Assembly (NCBI GenBank): GCA_965249735.1
Contig: CBDFMS010000025.1
Span: 372,001-436,000, forward strand
Direction: 5' to 3'
DNA length: 64,000 bases
Origin: JANQSS01 sp965249735
GTDB lineage: Bacteria; Bacteroidota; Bacteroidia; Chitinophagales; Saprospiraceae
The position numbers and the translations under genes were made by a program. The stretch's first letter is position 1. Each line of letters begins with the position of its first letter. Under the pieces are notes generated by a model. It did not search any database. It was not told the DNA's origin and worked only from the letters and a program-made list of their open reading frames with translations. Below, piece by piece: positions 6,562-16,180 of the stretch.

Positions 6562-8682
6562 TTAACTCTCCACCTCTGCTTTATAGGCGTCGACCAATTG
6601 TTTTTGCAGATCCGGCATCACGGAGGCATATTCAATAAATTCCATTTTGAATTTTGCTTTGCCTTGAGTGATAGAGCGCAATGTGGATGAATATTTATTC
6701 ATCTCTGCAAGTGGTACCCGAGCGGTTATTTTTTGATAATGCCCATCCGCATCAATACCCATGATGAGGGCACGACGGCTTTGCAGGTCGCTCATGACAT
6801 CCCCCATAACATCCTCTGCACAGAGCACCTCCAATTCATAAATGGGCTCCATCAATTGTGGACCGGCTTGTTGAAAAGCATTCTTGAAGCCTGTAGCAGC
6901 AGCTATCATGAAGGCCATATCATTTGAATCTACAGCATGCATTTTCCCATCGAAGATGCTCACGCGAATATCGCGACAGGGAGATCCGGTTAATGGTCCT
7001 TCCGCCATCTTTTGTGACAGCCCTTTTTTGATCGCATTTTGATATTTACTGTCTATCGAACCGCCTACAATGCACCAATAGAATGCAAGTTTTCCACCAC
7101 TTTCCAAGTCGATGATATCCGTACTCCGGACATTCAACCCATCAGGGTCTGCCATGTTTTCTGAGTAAGGTTCTATGCGTAGATGCACTTCTGCAAATTG
7201 GCCGGCTCCACCAGATTGTTTTTTATGTCGATACGAAGAATCTGCACGCTTTGTGATGGTCTCACGAAATGGAATTCTCGGATTGTCAAATTCCAGATGC
7301 AGACCATATATTTTTTCTATCCGGTATTGTAATAAGTCCAGGTGCAATTGACCTTGGGCATGGATAAGGGTCTGTTTCAATTCCCTGGAATGTTCAACAA
7401 TGATGGTTGGATCTTCCTCATGAATCGTATGCAGTACCCGCGCCAGTTTTTCAAAATCTCCTTTGCTTGGTGGTCTCACCGCCACACGTACCTTTGGATT
7501 TGGAAAATCAATCTGTTTTATTTTTCGGTCCGTTCCCTTTGGAGCAAGTGTATTGTTTGTGTGCGAGTCTTTTAATTTAACAGTAACACCTAGATCTCCA
7601 CCAACCAATTCGTCCACCTGTTCCCGATTTTTCCCGTTGGAAACAAATATTTGATTAAAACGCTCGCTTGTCCCTGTTTGCGAATTAGTTAATTCATCTC
7701 CGGATTTCAATTTTCCTGAACACACTTTAAAATAGCTGACATTTCCAACCTGTGGTTCAGACATTGTTTTATAAATGAATAAGGTGGTTTTACCGTCATC
7801 AACAGAAACAGTTTCACCATTTTCTAATTCCATCGGTTCTCTATCCTGAGGTGATGGCGCAATGTCATTTAAAAAGCCCATGACTCGACCACTGCCCATG
7901 TTGGCTTCACCGGAAGCACAGAAAAGAGGGTAAATATCGCCTTGAGCTAAAGCCATTGTCAGCCCTTTTGAAAGTTCTTCTTCAGTCAGCGTTCCATTTT
8001 CGAAAAACAATTCCATCAATTCTTCATCCTCTTCAGCAGCTGCTTCTACAATGGCATTATGCATGAGTTGCGCGCGTTCCATTTCACTTTCCGGAATGGG
8101 TACTTTGTCAGGTTTACTTCCACCTTCTTTGAAGACATACATCGTCATGCGTAAAGCATCAACTATGGTGTTGAAATCTGGTCCCTGATTCAATGGAAAT
8201 TGAAATGGCAAGACTTTATGTCCAAATCTGAGTTTGGCTTGTTCCAGTGTATTTTCATAATCGGCTTTTTCATGGTCCATTTGGTTGACTACAAAAATTG
8301 CCGGTACGTTAAAATTTTCGATGTATTCCCATAGAATTTCTGTTCCAACCTCAACACCATTTGCCGCATTGAGCATCATCAATGCCGTGTCCGCTACTTT
8401 TAAAGATGCAATGACTTCACCGACGAAATCGTCTGAACCTGGCGTGTCAATCAAATTTAACTTTGAGTCTTTCCATTTCAGGTGCATCAAGGTGGAAAAG
8501 AGAGAATTTCCTCGTTCTTTCTCAATATTAGTAAAGTCAGCTATAGTATTCTGATCACCGACTGTCCCTCTTCTCTTAATTTCGCCGCCTTCATAAAGCA
8601 TGGCTTCGATAAAGGTGGTCTTTCCACTGCCGTGATGCCCGAGGAGCACCACGTTTCTGATTGATTTTGGATTATAACTCAT
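6562..8682 (-). CDS. Elongation factor G-like GTPase
   Basis: Translation-factor GTPase of EF-G size (706 residues from ATG at 8682, MSYNPKSIRN; an in-frame ATG at 8715 adds 11 atypical residues). Order: G domain with P-loop GHHGSGKTT, domain II near 300-380, then domains III-V as in EF-G. G-motifs are altered: DTPGSDDF where EF-G has DTPGHVDF, so the histidine that activates water is replaced by serine, and NQMD instead of NKMD. This matches the EF-G-like paralogue family of Bacteroidota and Actinobacteria rather than the canonical translocase, which should be elsewhere near the ribosomal genes. Its role is uncertain: ribosome recycling, stress translation or a non-translocase GTPase. It is a single gene, preceded by more than 150 bases of non-coding sequence. 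Confidence 0.9.
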   Translation of the reverse strand: MSYNPKSIRNVVLLGHHGSGKTTFIEAMLYEGGEIKRRGTVGDQNTIADFTNIEKERGNSLFSTLMHLKWKDSKLNLIDTPGSDDFVGEVIASLKVADTALMMLNAANGVEVGTEILWEYIENFNVPAIFVVNQMDHEKADYENTLEQAKLRFGHKVLPFQFPLNQGPDFNTIVDALRMTMYVFKEGGSKPDKVPIPESEMERAQLMHNAIVEAAAEEDEELMELFFENGTLTEEELSKGLTMALAQGDIYPLFCASGEANMGSGRVMGFLNDIAPSPQDREPMELENGETVSVDDGKTTLFIYKTMSEPQVGNVSYFKVCSGKLKSGDELTNSQTGTSERFNQIFVSNGKNREQVDELVGGDLGVTVKLKDSHTNNTLAPKGTDRKIKQIDFPNPKVRVAVRPPSKGDFEKLARVLHTIHEEDPTIIVEHSRELKQTLIHAQGQLHLDLLQYRIEKIYGLHLEFDNPRIPFRETITKRADSSYRHKKQSGGAGQFAEVHLRIEPYSENMADPDGLNVRSTDIIDLESGGKLAFYWCIVGGSIDSKYQNAIKKGLSQKMAEGPLTGSPCRDIRVSIFDGKMHAVDSNDMAFMIAAATGFKNAFQQAGPQLMEPIYELEVLCAEDVMGDVMSDLQSRRALIMGIDADGHYQKITARVPLAEMNKYSSTLRSITQGKAKFKMEFIEYASVMPDLQKQLVDAYKAEVES

Positions 8683-8848
8683 GTTTAAATTTATTTTTCT
8701 GTCAAAAAGGAACAAAATATAAGGACATCTCAGCTATCCAAAAAATCTAATTTTATATGAGAATTTGCAACGATGTGTTACTTGGTGAAACTCAGTTACC
8801 TCTTCAATTTGACTGACAAAAGAAAGATTTATAATAAAATTTTCGGCT

Positions 8849-9877
8849 CTATTCCATAGGCATTATTGCATAATGAAGACCTATTTTTCGACCCTCTAAG
8901 TACAATGCACATGTTTGCTCCATGGTTTTTGAGAGCGGTGTGTATTCAAATCCCATTTCAGTTTTGGATTTTGTATTGTCGAAAGTAAACTGTGAGGCAG
9001 ATGTTGAAATGGTCTCACGTGTAATCAGTTGTTTGCTGCCGGTAAGCTTAGCACGCAGCCACTCCATTCGCCATGCTAACCCGCGAAGAAATGGGGTCAA
9101 TTTTATAGTCGGCTCCGGAATTTCAAGGCCACGACAAATAAGATCCAGCATGTCTTGAATTTTCATGGATTCTCCGGAGCAGATCATGTTGGTGTCCATC
9201 ATTTTCCGTTCGAGCATCTCAATAGACATTCTTGCGACATCACGTACATCGACAAATCCTGTTCGACCCACAGGGTAAAAATTTAATCTCTTGTAAATCG
9301 TATCGACTAATTTCGAGGTTCCGGTATCCCAATATCCAGCACCCATGATCATTGCAGGATTAATAATTGTTACGCTTAAACCTTCGTTACCGGCGCGCCA
9401 GACTTCTTTTTCAGCAAGATATTTAGATTGACCATATGCAGTATCTAACTTCGAATTTTGAAACTCAGTCGACTCAGTGACGATCGGATAATCGCTGGAT
9501 CGTCCGAGTGCGGCTATCGAACTTATTTGTAAAAATTGATCCACTTTGCTTTCGAGTGCGGCATTGAGTAAGTTTGCCGTTCCTTGAATATTCACCTTGA
9601 ACATTTCATTTACATCTTTTTTAATAAATGAAATAATTGCTGCACTATGGATGATCACGTCAACTTCTTCCAGTTCTTTCTTTATTATTTCATAATCAAA
9701 TAAATCAGCCTCGAACCAGGTTATTTGATGATAAATGTCTTTTACCAAGCCGATACGACTTGATTTGCGTTTCATTGCCTTGATGTTCCTATATCCTTTT
9801 TTTAAAAGAAATCGAAGGATATAAGATCCAAGAAATCCTGTACCTCCGGTTACCAATATAGAGGAATCAGTTTTCAT
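8849..9877 (-). CDS. NAD-dependent epimerase/dehydratase family protein
   Basis: Extended short-chain dehydrogenase, 342 residues. It has an N-terminal Rossmann motif GGTGFLGSYI (residues 11-20) and catalytic Y148-x3-K152 in AYGQSK. The overall sequence is closest in feel to dihydroflavonol reductase/3-beta-HSD-type enzymes that act on hydroxyl/keto groups of small molecules or nucleotide sugars; the substrate cannot be told. Its start overlaps the end of anmK by 11 bases, so it is the last gene of the cytochrome c-anmK-dehydrogenase operon. Confidence 0.85.
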   Translation of the reverse strand: MKTDSSILVTGGTGFLGSYILRFLLKKGYRNIKAMKRKSSRIGLVKDIYHQITWFEADLFDYEIIKKELEEVDVIIHSAAIISFIKKDVNEMFKVNIQGTANLLNAALESKVDQFLQISSIAALGRSSDYPIVTESTEFQNSKLDTAYGQSKYLAEKEVWRAGNEGLSVTIINPAMIMGAGYWDTGTSKLVDTIYKRLNFYPVGRTGFVDVRDVARMSIEMLERKMMDTNMICSGESMKIQDMLDLICRGLEIPEPTIKLTPFLRGLAWRMEWLRAKLTGSKQLITRETISTSASQFTFDNTKSKTEMGFEYTPLSKTMEQTCALYLEGRKIGLHYAIMPME

Positions 9878-10970
9878 TGCGATCAGTTAATGAGCCACTA
9901 TGTATCGCCCCTCCTGAAGTGTCTGTGCTTGCCCCGGAAAGTCGATGATCAAATGTTGGGAGACCGAGCCAGCGGCACAGTCCTGTTAATGCTAGAAGAA
10001 TGGCTTCTTTAAAATCAATGATCTCCCTGAAAGGAATATGTAAATTGAACCGGTGGTCGAGTTTAGATTGAATTTCAGCAATTAAAAAAGAATTGTATGC
10101 ACCCCCACCGCTAACAAATATTTCCTGAAATTCTTCCACATCGAGTTGAAGAAATGCTTCAGCGATTTTTTCGCTCACGTGCTCAACACTGCTACGCATA
10201 AAATCCTCCGTGGAATAATCAAAGGTCTGATCCAGTTTTTTAATTAATTCTACCACTTCCGTATTGTCGAGCGATTTTGGATATGGTTGATTATAGTAGC
10301 TCCATTGATTTAAAAAGACGGGAATTTCAGGCTGAATTGTCCCTGAAGATGCAAGTCTTCCACCATCATCATAATCGAGATTATGTTTTTTTGCATAAAA
10401 ATTAAAAAGTTGATTACAAGCACAGATATCATAGGCCAATTCATGTCCTGGAGATGTCCAACTTAAATTAGCAATACCGCCCAGGTTTAAAAAAAGTTTA
10501 AATTCAGAAAAAAGCAATTTATCTGCTAAAGGTGCCAAGGGAGCTCCCTGCCCATTCCGTGCAATGTCAGATGAACGAACATCGGTAATAACAGGTAAAC
10601 CCGTATGCGCAGATATTGCATCACCGTCTCCTATTTGGCACGTCATGCGGTTACCGGGATAATGAAACACTGTATGGCCATGACTCGAGATGAAGTTGCA
10701 ATTGAGTTTGTGATCAACTATAAAATTTGAAATCATGTGGCCATAAAGATGACCTAGATCAGCATCTAGTATCCACAGGTCGAATCCTGACAAATCCGGG
10801 GCCTGTCGAAGGCGATCAATCATGACAGCATCGTAGGTGATTGTATCTGCAGCATCCAGCGCCCATGAACTAATGACGCCCTGGTCATTGAAATGAAAGG
10901 TTACGCAAGCCAAATCCACTCCATCAAGAGAAGATCCGGACATCAGACCGATAATTTGCAGTGTTTTCAT
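9867..10970 (-). CDS. anmK: Anhydro-N-acetylmuramic acid kinase
   Basis: Phosphorylates and opens 1,6-anhydro-MurNAc to MurNAc-6-phosphate in peptidoglycan recycling (cytoplasm). The 367 residues match the family length. Diagnostic stretches are GLMSGSSLDGVDLA at the N-terminus (ATP site with catalytic Asp), RNGQGAPLAPLAD in the middle and NLGGIANLS. The ATG overlaps the preceding cytochrome gene by four bases (ATGA), implying translational coupling, and the 3' end overlaps the dehydrogenase by 11 bases. Confidence 0.95.
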   Translation of the reverse strand: MKTLQIIGLMSGSSLDGVDLACVTFHFNDQGVISSWALDAADTITYDAVMIDRLRQAPDLSGFDLWILDADLGHLYGHMISNFIVDHKLNCNFISSHGHTVFHYPGNRMTCQIGDGDAISAHTGLPVITDVRSSDIARNGQGAPLAPLADKLLFSEFKLFLNLGGIANLSWTSPGHELAYDICACNQLFNFYAKKHNLDYDDGGRLASSGTIQPEIPVFLNQWSYYNQPYPKSLDNTEVVELIKKLDQTFDYSTEDFMRSSVEHVSEKIAEAFLQLDVEEFQEIFVSGGGAYNSFLIAEIQSKLDHRFNLHIPFREIIDFKEAILLALTGLCRWLGLPTFDHRLSGASTDTSGGAIHSGSLTDRNEN

Positions 10971-11368
10971 TCTTTTGATGAAAATGTGAGTGTGTACTTG
11001 GCCACTTCTTCTATCTCGTTTTTCGAAAGTAGTTGTTTAAAAGGTGTCATAGCATTCTTTCCGTTTGAAATATTGACGATGCGTTCTTCCAAAGATAATA
11101 TGGATAAATTCAAATCTTTTGCGCCATTAAGCTGCAAGGTTCCATCTATGCCATGACAGAGTTTACAATGTTGGGAGAATAGTTCTTTTCCGTCGATTTT
11201 GAGATGGCCAGTGGATGAATGCTTGTTGTTATTATTTGATGTCAGGTGATTGTCATTGCAACCAACAAATAGAATTGAGAAAATCAATATGCAAAAGACA
11301 AACCCCTTTTGTTGATTCGTTTTACAACATGCCTTCAATTGTTGCCAGTAATTCAAAAATGATGTCAT
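10967..11368 (-). CDS. Small lipoprotein-type cytochrome c
   Basis: 133 residues with a hydrophobic segment (24-36) ending in a lipobox-like LFVGC (Cys37), so it is probably an outer- or inner-membrane-anchored periplasmic lipoprotein. A single haem c site C68-K-L-C71-H72 and a likely axial Met107 (NAMTPF) define a class I cytochrome c. The N-terminal extension before the hydrophobic core is long, but no later Met is available. It is first in the operon with anmK, whose relationship to an electron carrier is not obvious. The redox partner is unknown. Confidence 0.85.
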   Translation of the reverse strand: MTSFLNYWQQLKACCKTNQQKGFVFCILIFSILFVGCNDNHLTSNNNNKHSSTGHLKIDGKELFSQHCKLCHGIDGTLQLNGAKDLNLSILSLEERIVNISNGKNAMTPFKQLLSKNEIEEVAKYTLTFSSKE

Positions 11369-11453
11369 GGACTGGTAGTATCTAAGATAGGGTTCAATTA
11401 TTCAGTGGATCTATAATGAATTTACTGGCCTGGCGAACAAGATAACAGTGATA

Positions 11454-12947
11454 TTAATTATAAGCTATTTTTACCAGATTTATTTTATTTCCATTATCAC
11501 TTGGAACCACAAATGAACGGCCATCGAGTTGGACCGCCTCTGAAAATCGTAATCTTAATTTTTGATATTCCGTACTCATCACACTTTTTCGCTGTGATGA
11601 GCCATTTCCTGTGATGATATATTCACTAACCGTATTGTTATTGCTTATTTCATCATTAAAAAATAAACGAATCACCGAACGATTTTTAAATACAAAAAAT
11701 GAAGAATAAGAAGCGTCGTCGTCTTGTGAATATTGCTTTTTATGTAAAACCAAATTCCAGTGTTGTTGGCCGTTCGGATAGAGCGCGTGAAGAACAATAT
11801 CTTCATGATAATAATCAGTCCAGTTTCGACTTCCGGGATTACGTGCACTTTCTGTGCCTATACCACCATATCGCTGATGCTTCTTTTGAATTTCACTGAG
11901 GAACAATACGCCGCCGTCTTCCCTTAAGATTATGTCTACTGGTTTTAAGTTTGATATTCCTTCTTGTTTGTCCTTCAATTCAGCGATGATTTCATCTTCA
12001 AGTTTCTTGTCAAAGGGATATTTATTGTACACACGTTTTTCAGGATTTAATGTGTTGATCCGCAGCATAAATAGCCCATTTAAATGATTATTGGATTTTT
12101 CCTCATACAAACCAGAAACAACGATGAATCCATTTGTATTATCATAACTGTATTTTATTTCATCGCTTTTTAACTCATTTATTTCGATATCAAAACTCAG
12201 GGCATCTTGCATTCCTTGTGAGTATCGAATAATCTCCAGATTTAGCCGTTGCTTGCGATGTCCCAGTGGACTTCTATCCGATATAAAATATCCTACACCT
12301 GAATCGGATATAATGGTATTGGCCAGATCTTCCCTTAACTTCCCCTCAGTTTGAATCTCTTTGCTCCACAAAAGCGTATAGGTACTGAGATCGTAACAAT
12401 GTGCCTGGATAATGCTGTTTTTCACAAAGGAATAAATCATGACTTTACTACCATCTTCACTCTCTGCCATATAATATCTCGGAGTAAATTCAGCCCGTTC
12501 TTGCACAAAAATTGTATCCTTCGTCATCAACTCCAATTGGCTATTGTATCGTCGGGTTGACATAATGAGACTTCCTTTATCCTTAAAAAAGTAAATAAAA
12601 TTCAAATCATTATTAAGAAGGTTGATTCCAAATGGGAATATTCGTCTCTTTTCAAATTCAATTACATTGGTCCTTATATAACGTAGGTCTTTGTCGTAAA
12701 CTAAAATCTCAATTTTATTAGAATTTTCATGAAAGAAGTAGATGTAATCATCTGCGGCTCCAACGATTTGGTACAATTCGTCAGACCGCACATTAATATC
12801 CTCGGAAATCAAAACGGTTTGAGCAGGTGTAATAACAGGAATTAGGATTCCAATAATTAAGCTCAGTGCATAAAGGCTAAACAAATAGGAGGACTGAATG
12901 ATCAGAGCCCACTTAGCCATATTCTTATCTGCGTTAAAGCGATTCAA
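11454..12947 (-). CDS. Hypothetical secreted protein, possibly beta-propeller
   Basis: 497 residues not recognised as a known family. An N-terminal hydrophobic segment (about 24-43, ending near TPAQT) looks like a signal peptide. The rest is rich in short beta-strand-like stretches with polar turns (repeated YNSQL/YDLST-type segments), as in propeller or other all-beta periplasmic proteins. It starts inside the end of the thioredoxin-like gene (14-base overlap), so the two are co-transcribed and may act together in the periplasm. No catalytic motif seen. Confidence 0.7.
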   Translation of the reverse strand: MNRFNADKNMAKWALIIQSSYLFSLYALSLIIGILIPVITPAQTVLISEDINVRSDELYQIVGAADDYIYFFHENSNKIEILVYDKDLRYIRTNVIEFEKRRIFPFGINLLNNDLNFIYFFKDKGSLIMSTRRYNSQLELMTKDTIFVQERAEFTPRYYMAESEDGSKVMIYSFVKNSIIQAHCYDLSTYTLLWSKEIQTEGKLREDLANTIISDSGVGYFISDRSPLGHRKQRLNLEIIRYSQGMQDALSFDIEINELKSDEIKYSYDNTNGFIVVSGLYEEKSNNHLNGLFMLRINTLNPEKRVYNKYPFDKKLEDEIIAELKDKQEGISNLKPVDIILREDGGVLFLSEIQKKHQRYGGIGTESARNPGSRNWTDYYHEDIVLHALYPNGQQHWNLVLHKKQYSQDDDASYSSFFVFKNRSVIRLFFNDEISNNNTVSEYIITGNGSSQRKSVMSTEYQKLRLRFSEAVQLDGRSFVVPSDNGNKINLVKIAYN

Positions 12948-14103
12948 TTTTACTTAGAAGTTCTGCTGTTGTTTTATAATCTTCCCCATTTTCTTTTGCA
13001 AGCCGAATTGCTTCTTCAGCATAATGCATGGCCTTCTTTTTGTCCTCTAACTTGTAAAACAAAGCCGCGGCAGTATCATTATTCATGTAATGGCTTTCAC
13101 CCTCAATTGAAGTGATCGCCCATTTACTGGCAATTTTCAAGAGTTTTTTGTCATCTGTATTTTCATAAAATTTCCAGGCAACCTGATTAAGAAGACTCCA
13201 ATTGGTAACACTATATGTATTGATGTAATGTTCGGCTGCCTCAAAATAGTTGGCTTTCATATCGTCATTAGACATGCGTGAATATTTTCTCATATTATAT
13301 TCGGCGAAATATTCTCCACCTTTTTCATCAAATAATTTATTGAAGTGATTTTCCTGCTCTTCCAGGTTCATGTTCTTCGCATGGATCTCCCGGGATACAC
13401 CAGCTTTCAATTTTTGATCTATTTTATTTGCATCAGCAAACGTGCTCAATTCACTGCGGTGTTCTGCGAGATATTTGTAGGTATTTGATTTTGGGTCGTC
13501 AGAAGCCATGTCAACAATGTACGTAGCGTTTTCTTCTGATGTCCAATCGGATTGACCAGCCAGATACTCTTCGGCGATGTCCGCTGAAGTTTTATCATAG
13601 GCCTTTTTCAATGCCACCGAGTATTTTTTTAATAGTTCAGGTGACCGATCTCCTTTTTTATATTTCGCTTCCAACGCACCTAATCGATTTTCTTCATCGG
13701 TTGCCAAACGGCCGAATTCAATGAAATTTGCCGGTTGCATATAACCTAATCCTTTGTGTGCTATGGAGCCTTTTGAATCAATAAATAAAAAGGTAGGATA
13801 CGCCCGCACACCATAGGCTTTCGCGAATAAGATTCCTTCACCTTTTTCCATATCAATTTTCATGTTCACGAATTGATCATTGTAAAAGGAACTCACATTC
13901 GCGTCTGTAAAAACATTCTTTGCCATCATTTTGCAAGGGCCACACCAGCTTGTGTAGGCATCAACAAAGATTATTTTGTTTTCTTCTTTCGCCTTTTTAA
14001 GCGCGGCCTCCCAATTGCCCGATTCGAATGCGATATGCGAATCCTGAGCTTGACCAAGAAATGAAAAGGCGAACAGACCGAATGCAAACAGTATGATTTT
14101 CAT
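12934..14103 (-). CDS. Secreted thioredoxin-fold protein
   Basis: Signal peptide MKIILFAFGLFAFSFLGQAQ, then a thioredoxin domain with the redox motif W-C54-G-P-C57-K (SWCGPCKMM) and cis-Pro region YPTFLF. After about residue 150 comes a ~230-residue helical tail ending in TPR-like segments (KALHYAEEAIRLAKENG-type). It is probably a periplasmic disulfide reductase or thiol-disulfide exchange factor, a common Bacteroidota architecture. It leads a two-gene operon with the hypothetical gene at 11454-12947. Confidence 0.88.
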   Translation of the reverse strand: MKIILFAFGLFAFSFLGQAQDSHIAFESGNWEAALKKAKEENKIIFVDAYTSWCGPCKMMAKNVFTDANVSSFYNDQFVNMKIDMEKGEGILFAKAYGVRAYPTFLFIDSKGSIAHKGLGYMQPANFIEFGRLATDEENRLGALEAKYKKGDRSPELLKKYSVALKKAYDKTSADIAEEYLAGQSDWTSEENATYIVDMASDDPKSNTYKYLAEHRSELSTFADANKIDQKLKAGVSREIHAKNMNLEEQENHFNKLFDEKGGEYFAEYNMRKYSRMSNDDMKANYFEAAEHYINTYSVTNWSLLNQVAWKFYENTDDKKLLKIASKWAITSIEGESHYMNNDTAAALFYKLEDKKKAMHYAEEAIRLAKENGEDYKTTAELLSKIESL

Positions 14104-14192
14104 ATTTTTTGTGATTTATGTAAAAACGTACGCAAGGTAGATATGTTTTGTAGAATCTGAAAGAACGACTTTTGCATAGGTAGATAAAATCC

Positions 14193-14224
14193 GTTGAAGA
14201 ATTCAGGCTAAGCTGTTACTTTTG
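14193..14224 (+). promoter_or_regulatory. Promoter of ftcD
   Basis: -33 GTTG (14193-14196), 20 bases, -7 TACTTTTG (14217-14224), a near-consensus Bacteroidota promoter. The predicted start is about 10 bases before the ATG at 14243. Confidence 0.7.
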
Positions 14225-14242
14225 ACAACAATTTGAAAGCAT

Positions 14243-15934
14243 ATGAACACGAAACAGATTATAGAATGTGTGCCTAACTTTAGTGAAGGGCGCGATATGA
14301 ACATATTGAAATCCATTGCAGATGCCATCCGTTCTGTAGAGGGGGTCAAGTTACTGGATGTCGATCCAGGGAAAGCTACCAATCGGACTGTAATGACTTT
14401 TGTTGGTGAACCTGCCTCGGTTATCGAGGGTGCATTCCAGGCAATCAAACGCGCTTCAGAACTTATTGATATGTCGCGGCATTCCGGAGAGCATCCCCGC
14501 ATGGGCGCAACGGATGTATGCCCTCTCATACCAATTGCTAATATCAGTATGGATGAAGTGGTTGAATGGGCGCATAAACTTGGGAAGCGGGTAGGAGATG
14601 AGTTGGGCGTCACAGGCTACTATTATGAAAATGCAGCTACAAAGTCAGAAAGAACAAATTTGGCAGTTGTCCGGGCCGGCGAGTACGAAGGATTACCGAA
14701 AAAGGTGACTGACTCAGAATGGAAGCCTGATTTTGGACCGGCAACATTCAATCCTTCAAGCGGTGCAAGTGCCATTGGTGCGCGTGATTTCTTAATCGCC
14801 TATAATGTCAATCTCAACACGACTTCCGTGAGAAGAGCCAATTCGGTTGCCTTTGATATACGTGAAAAAGGCCGGATAAAGCGTACGGGAAATCCGGTAA
14901 CCGGTCCTGTTGTCCGAAATGAAAATGGTGACCCTGTTCGCGTACCCGGAAGTTGCAAATCGGTCAAAGCCATTGGTTGGTATATCGAAGAGTATGGACT
15001 TGCTCAAATTTCTATGAATCTGACCAACATTCATGACACGACACTTCACGAGGCTTTTGAGGCCTGTCGCAAAAGTGCCAATGAACGAGGTCTTCGAGTG
15101 ACCGGATCAGAACTTGTTGGTCTGGTACCGAAGCAAGTCATGCTGGACGCCGGTCGATACTTTTTACATGCACAAGATCGCTCAACCGGCTTGCCGGATG
15201 AGGAACTTATTCGGATAGCGATCAAATCGCTTAGCCTGAATGAATTAAGTGAATTTGATTACAAGAAAAAGATCATCGAATACCGCATGCAGGGTGAAAA
15301 TGAGCGGCCACTCATACAGATGTCTCTTGCAGAATTCGCAAATGAAACTGCATCTGAAAGCGTTGCCCCAGGTGGTGGTTCAATCGCTGCCTACGTAGGA
15401 GCACTTGCTGCGGCCCTCACTGCTATGGTAGCGAATCTATCTGCTCACAAACGGGGATGGGATGATCGATGGCGTTATTTTTCAGATTGGGCAGAGAAAG
15501 GGCAGCACCTTCAAAATCGCCTTCAAGAGTTGGTCGATGAGGATACAGCGGCCTTTAATGCCATCATTGCTGCCGTACGCATGCCAAAAGGATCAGAAAG
15601 CGAAAAGAAACAACGGCTAACGGCTATGGTCAATGCGACTAAAGGGGCCGTCGAAGTTCCATTTCAAGTGATGCAGACGGCCTTTCGCGTATTTGACGTG
15701 GCAGAGGCTATGATTAAAGAAGGAAATCCGAATTCCATTTCAGACGCCGGCGTCGCAGCCTTATGTGCTCGAGCAGCCATTCATGGAGCGCACATGAATG
15801 TTGTGACCAATTGTCAGGATATTGAAGACGGTGAATTCACGTCGAAGTATGTGGAAGAAAGCAATACTTTGGCCGAAGAAGCTGATACACGTGAGAAACA
15901 GTTGGTGGCTCTGGTGCACAAGAGTTGGGAGTAG
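14243..15934 (+). CDS. ftcD: Glutamate formimidoyltransferase / formimidotetrahydrofolate cyclodeaminase
   Basis: Bifunctional histidine-degradation enzyme: transfers the formimino group from formiminoglutamate to tetrahydrofolate and then deaminates it to methenyl-THF. Residues 1-~330 are the transferase (CVPNFSEGRD at 8-17, HSGEHPRMGATDVCPLIP with the catalytic His); residues ~355-563 are the all-helical cyclodeaminase (SVAPGGGSIAAYVGAL). The fused form of 563 residues is complete. It is alone on its strand between the thioredoxin operon and the XRE pair; other hut genes are not in the window. Confidence 0.96.
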   Translation: MNTKQIIECVPNFSEGRDMNILKSIADAIRSVEGVKLLDVDPGKATNRTVMTFVGEPASVIEGAFQAIKRASELIDMSRHSGEHPRMGATDVCPLIPIANISMDEVVEWAHKLGKRVGDELGVTGYYYENAATKSERTNLAVVRAGEYEGLPKKVTDSEWKPDFGPATFNPSSGASAIGARDFLIAYNVNLNTTSVRRANSVAFDIREKGRIKRTGNPVTGPVVRNENGDPVRVPGSCKSVKAIGWYIEEYGLAQISMNLTNIHDTTLHEAFEACRKSANERGLRVTGSELVGLVPKQVMLDAGRYFLHAQDRSTGLPDEELIRIAIKSLSLNELSEFDYKKKIIEYRMQGENERPLIQMSLAEFANETASESVAPGGGSIAAYVGALAAALTAMVANLSAHKRGWDDRWRYFSDWAEKGQHLQNRLQELVDEDTAAFNAIIAAVRMPKGSESEKKQRLTAMVNATKGAVEVPFQVMQTAFRVFDVAEAMIKEGNPNSISDAGVAALCARAAIHGAHMNVVTNCQDIEDGEFTSKYVEESNTLAEEADTREKQLVALVHKSWE

Positions 15935-16112
15935 AGATCTGTTGCGGTCTGCCGATATTCCATTGCTATAGGGCCAATATTTCATTGGGCATCTTCATCT
16001 ATTTACCTGAATAGAACTTTTTGTATCTCCTCAGGGAGACCTCTTTATGGAATTGAATCCCTGTACCGAAGATTGTCAGACGAGGCCATAATCGATTAAA
16101 GTCAAAAGATAT

Positions 16113-16166
16113 TGTCAAAATGTAAAATAAACTTGACATAATGTCGGTTATATTGTACATTTGACA
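16113..16166 (+). promoter_or_regulatory. Promoter and probable operator of the membrane protein/XRE pair
   Basis: -33 CTTG (16132-16135), 20 bases, -7 TACATTTG (16156-16163). Overlaid on it is a set of TGTCA-type half-sites: TGTCAAAATGTA (16113-16124) and its inverse TACATTTGACA (16156-16166), plus a central palindrome GACAT-A-ATGTC (16135-16145). The sites cover both promoter boxes, so a bound repressor would block initiation. The XRE protein at 16648 is the natural candidate; this is inferred. Confidence 0.65.
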
Positions 16167-16180
16167 CTAAATCTTTGAAT

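Noticed and set aside
8683..8715. Upstream ATG extending the EF-G-like protein by 11 residues
   Set aside because: The extra residues (MFLFDRKINLN) have no family support, while the ATG at 8682 leads straight into SIRNVVLLGHHGSGKTT-type sequence.
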